A stretch of 64,000 bases of DNA from Epilithonimonas lactis. GTDB lineage: Bacteria > Bacteroidota > Bacteroidia > Flavobacteriales > Weeksellaceae. The translations under genes were made by a program, and so were the position numbers. This document shows positions 62,837-64,000 of this stretch, in pieces. Below the pieces are notes generated by a model, which saw nothing but the letters and a program-made list of their open reading frames with translations, was not told the origin of the DNA and ran no database searches. The stretch's first letter is position 1. Each line of letters opens with the position of its first letter. The stretch spans positions 558,001 through 622,000 of the forward strand of contig NZ_FOFI01000003.1 of the NCBI RefSeq assembly GCF_900110605.1, written 5' to 3'.

Positions 62837-63607
62837 ATGGAGTTGAAAAGTTATTTTTCTAAATTCCTTCCTAGAAACAGAGCACAAAAACTTTCGGAAA
62901 AAGATATTCTTTTTCGCAAAAACATTTCAAACATCGTAGGTTACAACATCCACGATATTGAGATCTTTAAAGAAGCATTCTCTTTGAAATCTTCTTCAAA
63001 AAGTACGAATAAAAAAAATTACGAACGTCTTGAGTTTTTAGGGGATTCTGTTTTAGGAACCATTATTTCTTGTCATCTTTTTCAAACCTACCCGAATGAA
63101 AACGAAGGATTTCTCACGCAGATGAAATCCAAAATTGTGAACAGGAAAAACCTTAACAAACTGGGCGAAGACCTAAAATTAAGTTCTCTTTTACAAGCTG
63201 ATACTAGCCAGACAATTCTCAGTGAAAATATTTCAGGAAACCTGTTGGAGGCACTAATTGGTGCGCTATATCTGGACATTGATTATGAATTTTGTAAGAA
63301 GATCGTTTTAGACAGAATTCTTACGCCTTCTACAATCAATAAACTGGAAAATAAAATCATCAGCTACAAAGGTCTTCTGTTGGAATGGAGTCAAAAGAAA
63401 AAGATCCCGATCAAGTACGAAACCTGCGAAGAGATCCAACCCAACAAAGTCACGGTTTTCCGTTGTCACGTGTGGCTTCACAACGAAAGAATCGCCAATG
63501 CGGTGGAAACATCCAAAAAGAAAGCAGAGGAGAAAGCAGCTCAGAGAGCATTTTACGTTTTAAGTAAGAAAGAAAACATTATTGAACATCAAAAAACAAT
63601 ATCTTAA
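62837..63607 (+). CDS. rnc: Ribonuclease III
   Basis: A 256-residue double-stranded-RNA endonuclease for rRNA and mRNA processing. The catalytic segment YERLEFLGDSVLG gives Asp70, and NLLEALIGALYLD gives Glu138, the two key metal ligands. A dsRNA-binding domain occupies about 175-245 (KGLLLEWSQKKKIPIKYE...KKKAEEKAAQRAFYVL). It is slightly longer than the E. coli enzyme (226 aa) because of an N-terminal extension. It starts 9 bases after fabF and overlaps the next gene. Confidence 0.95.
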   Translation: MELKSYFSKFLPRNRAQKLSEKDILFRKNISNIVGYNIHDIEIFKEAFSLKSSSKSTNKKNYERLEFLGDSVLGTIISCHLFQTYPNENEGFLTQMKSKIVNRKNLNKLGEDLKLSSLLQADTSQTILSENISGNLLEALIGALYLDIDYEFCKKIVLDRILTPSTINKLENKIISYKGLLLEWSQKKKIPIKYETCEEIQPNKVTVFRCHVWLHNERIANAVETSKKKAEEKAAQRAFYVLSKKENIIEHQKTIS

Positions 63608-64000
63608 ACTAGAAGAAGATCTATCAGAGATCAACGTCGGATTGATTAGACTTGCAAAACCAATCCTAGAGCACGAATTGTTTTTTACCATCAATAATAT
63701 AAACACTTTTAAGTTCAAAAGGGTTGATGACATTCTCATCAAAGGCGAATATTTTGACCACTCGTTTTCACGTTATCAGGCCTACGACCAATCATCCAAA
63801 AACTGTTATAGCTTCATTTCGAATCGTTCGGTGTCATCCGTTCAGAAGAAATTGCAGAATCAGCTTTTTTCAGATGAATCAAATATTAAATTTTTACTAA
63901 ATCTGCACCAAGATGTGGATTACATTTTAACTAATTCGGATATGTTTGCGGAATTTTCGTTAATTTTGCTCCCGGAAAATTTTGTCTTCCAAATTCAAGA
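63582..64000 (+). CDS. IPExxxVDY-type protein, N-terminal part (cut by window edge), TTG start
   Basis: An open frame of at least 139 codons runs off the right edge. It has no ATG near its beginning; the first sensible start is a TTG at 63582 that overlaps the last 26 bases of rnc. The product begins MNIKKQYLKLEEDLSEINVG and reaches the segment SLILLPENFVFQIQ at the edge, which resembles the IPExxxVDY family found after rnc in Flavobacteriia (naming by recollection of that context). Function unknown; the family lies next to pyruvate kinase genes in relatives. Confidence 0.6.
   Translation, partial: MNIKKQYLKLEEDLSEINVGLIRLAKPILEHELFFTINNINTFKFKRVDDILIKGEYFDHSFSRYQAYDQSSKNCYSFISNRSVSSVQKKLQNQLFSDESNIKFLLNLHQDVDYILTNSDMFAEFSLILLPENFVFQIQ

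Noticed and set aside
1..64000. tRNA, rRNA, prophage or insertion sequence
   Set aside because: No cloverleaf with a CCA-type end, rRNA segment, integrase, transposase or phage structural gene was recognised. A covariance-model search could still reveal a small RNA that I cannot see by eye.

Overview
The window looks like chromosomal DNA of an AT-rich member of the Flavobacteriia (Bacteroidota), most likely Chryseobacterium, Epilithonimonas or a close relative in the Weeksellaceae. The reasons are internal. Several secreted proteins end in type IX secretion (T9SS) sorting domains. There is a SusC/SusD pair. Many genes are preceded by the Bacteroidota promoter box TAnnTTTG, and Shine-Dalgarno sites are almost absent. 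The genus assignment is inference from family resemblance, not a database match.

Layout. 1-5.2 kb: the end of an acyl-CoA dehydrogenase, small accessory genes (DinB-like, DUF1801, MazG-like NTP pyrophosphohydrolase, thioredoxin-like lipoprotein, DUF4230, a 59-residue protein) and two paralogous stress-type proteins separated by dispersed repeats. 5.2-9.5 kb: the leucine operon leuA-leuC-leuD-leuB on the minus strand. 9.6-14.7 kb: a conserved helical-repeat protein, then thrS-infC-rpmI-rplT. 14.7-19.1 kb: two secreted M28 peptidases and an FTP/M36-type zinc peptidase. 19.3-25 kb: a divergent DNA-damage cassette, with a LexA-like regulator and AlkB on one side and DNA polymerase IV and a DnaE-type polymerase on the other. 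25.1-27.7 kb: two small unknown genes, clpS and a CNNM/CorC-type membrane protein. 28.1-33.8 kb: the F-type ATP synthase operon atpZ-orf-atpB-E-F-H-A-G, without atpD and atpC.

34.3-46.6 kb: ffh, a large T9SS type B surface protein, SusD and SusC, rnhB and an AddA-type helicase-nuclease. 46.7-52.6 kb: three tandem DUF3857/transglutaminase-fold proteins. 52.7-58.4 kb: ferritin, two small secreted proteins, a CBM20-GH77 glucanotransferase and a CarboxypepD_reg-like protein. 58.5-64 kb: cysS, a small membrane protein, folE, then acpP-fabF-rnc and a truncated IPExxxVDY-type gene at the right edge.

Most of this is core Flavobacteriia housekeeping. No rRNA, tRNA, CRISPR array, prophage or insertion sequence was recognised. 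The most unusual items are: (i) a dispersed element of about 82-105 bp in four copies whose arms keep pairing through compensatory changes in three of them, so it may encode a structured RNA or a mobile DNA hairpin; (ii) a perfect 15-bp hairpin between atpE and atpF; (iii) an autoregulated-looking SOS-type cassette whose two divergent promoters share operator-like half-sites, with dinB apparently translated from a leaderless GTG; (iv) two transglutaminase-fold paralogues that have lost the catalytic Cys and His beside a third that keeps them; (v) several start codons that automatic callers would miss (infC ATA, atpZ TTG, the IPExxxVDY gene TTG).
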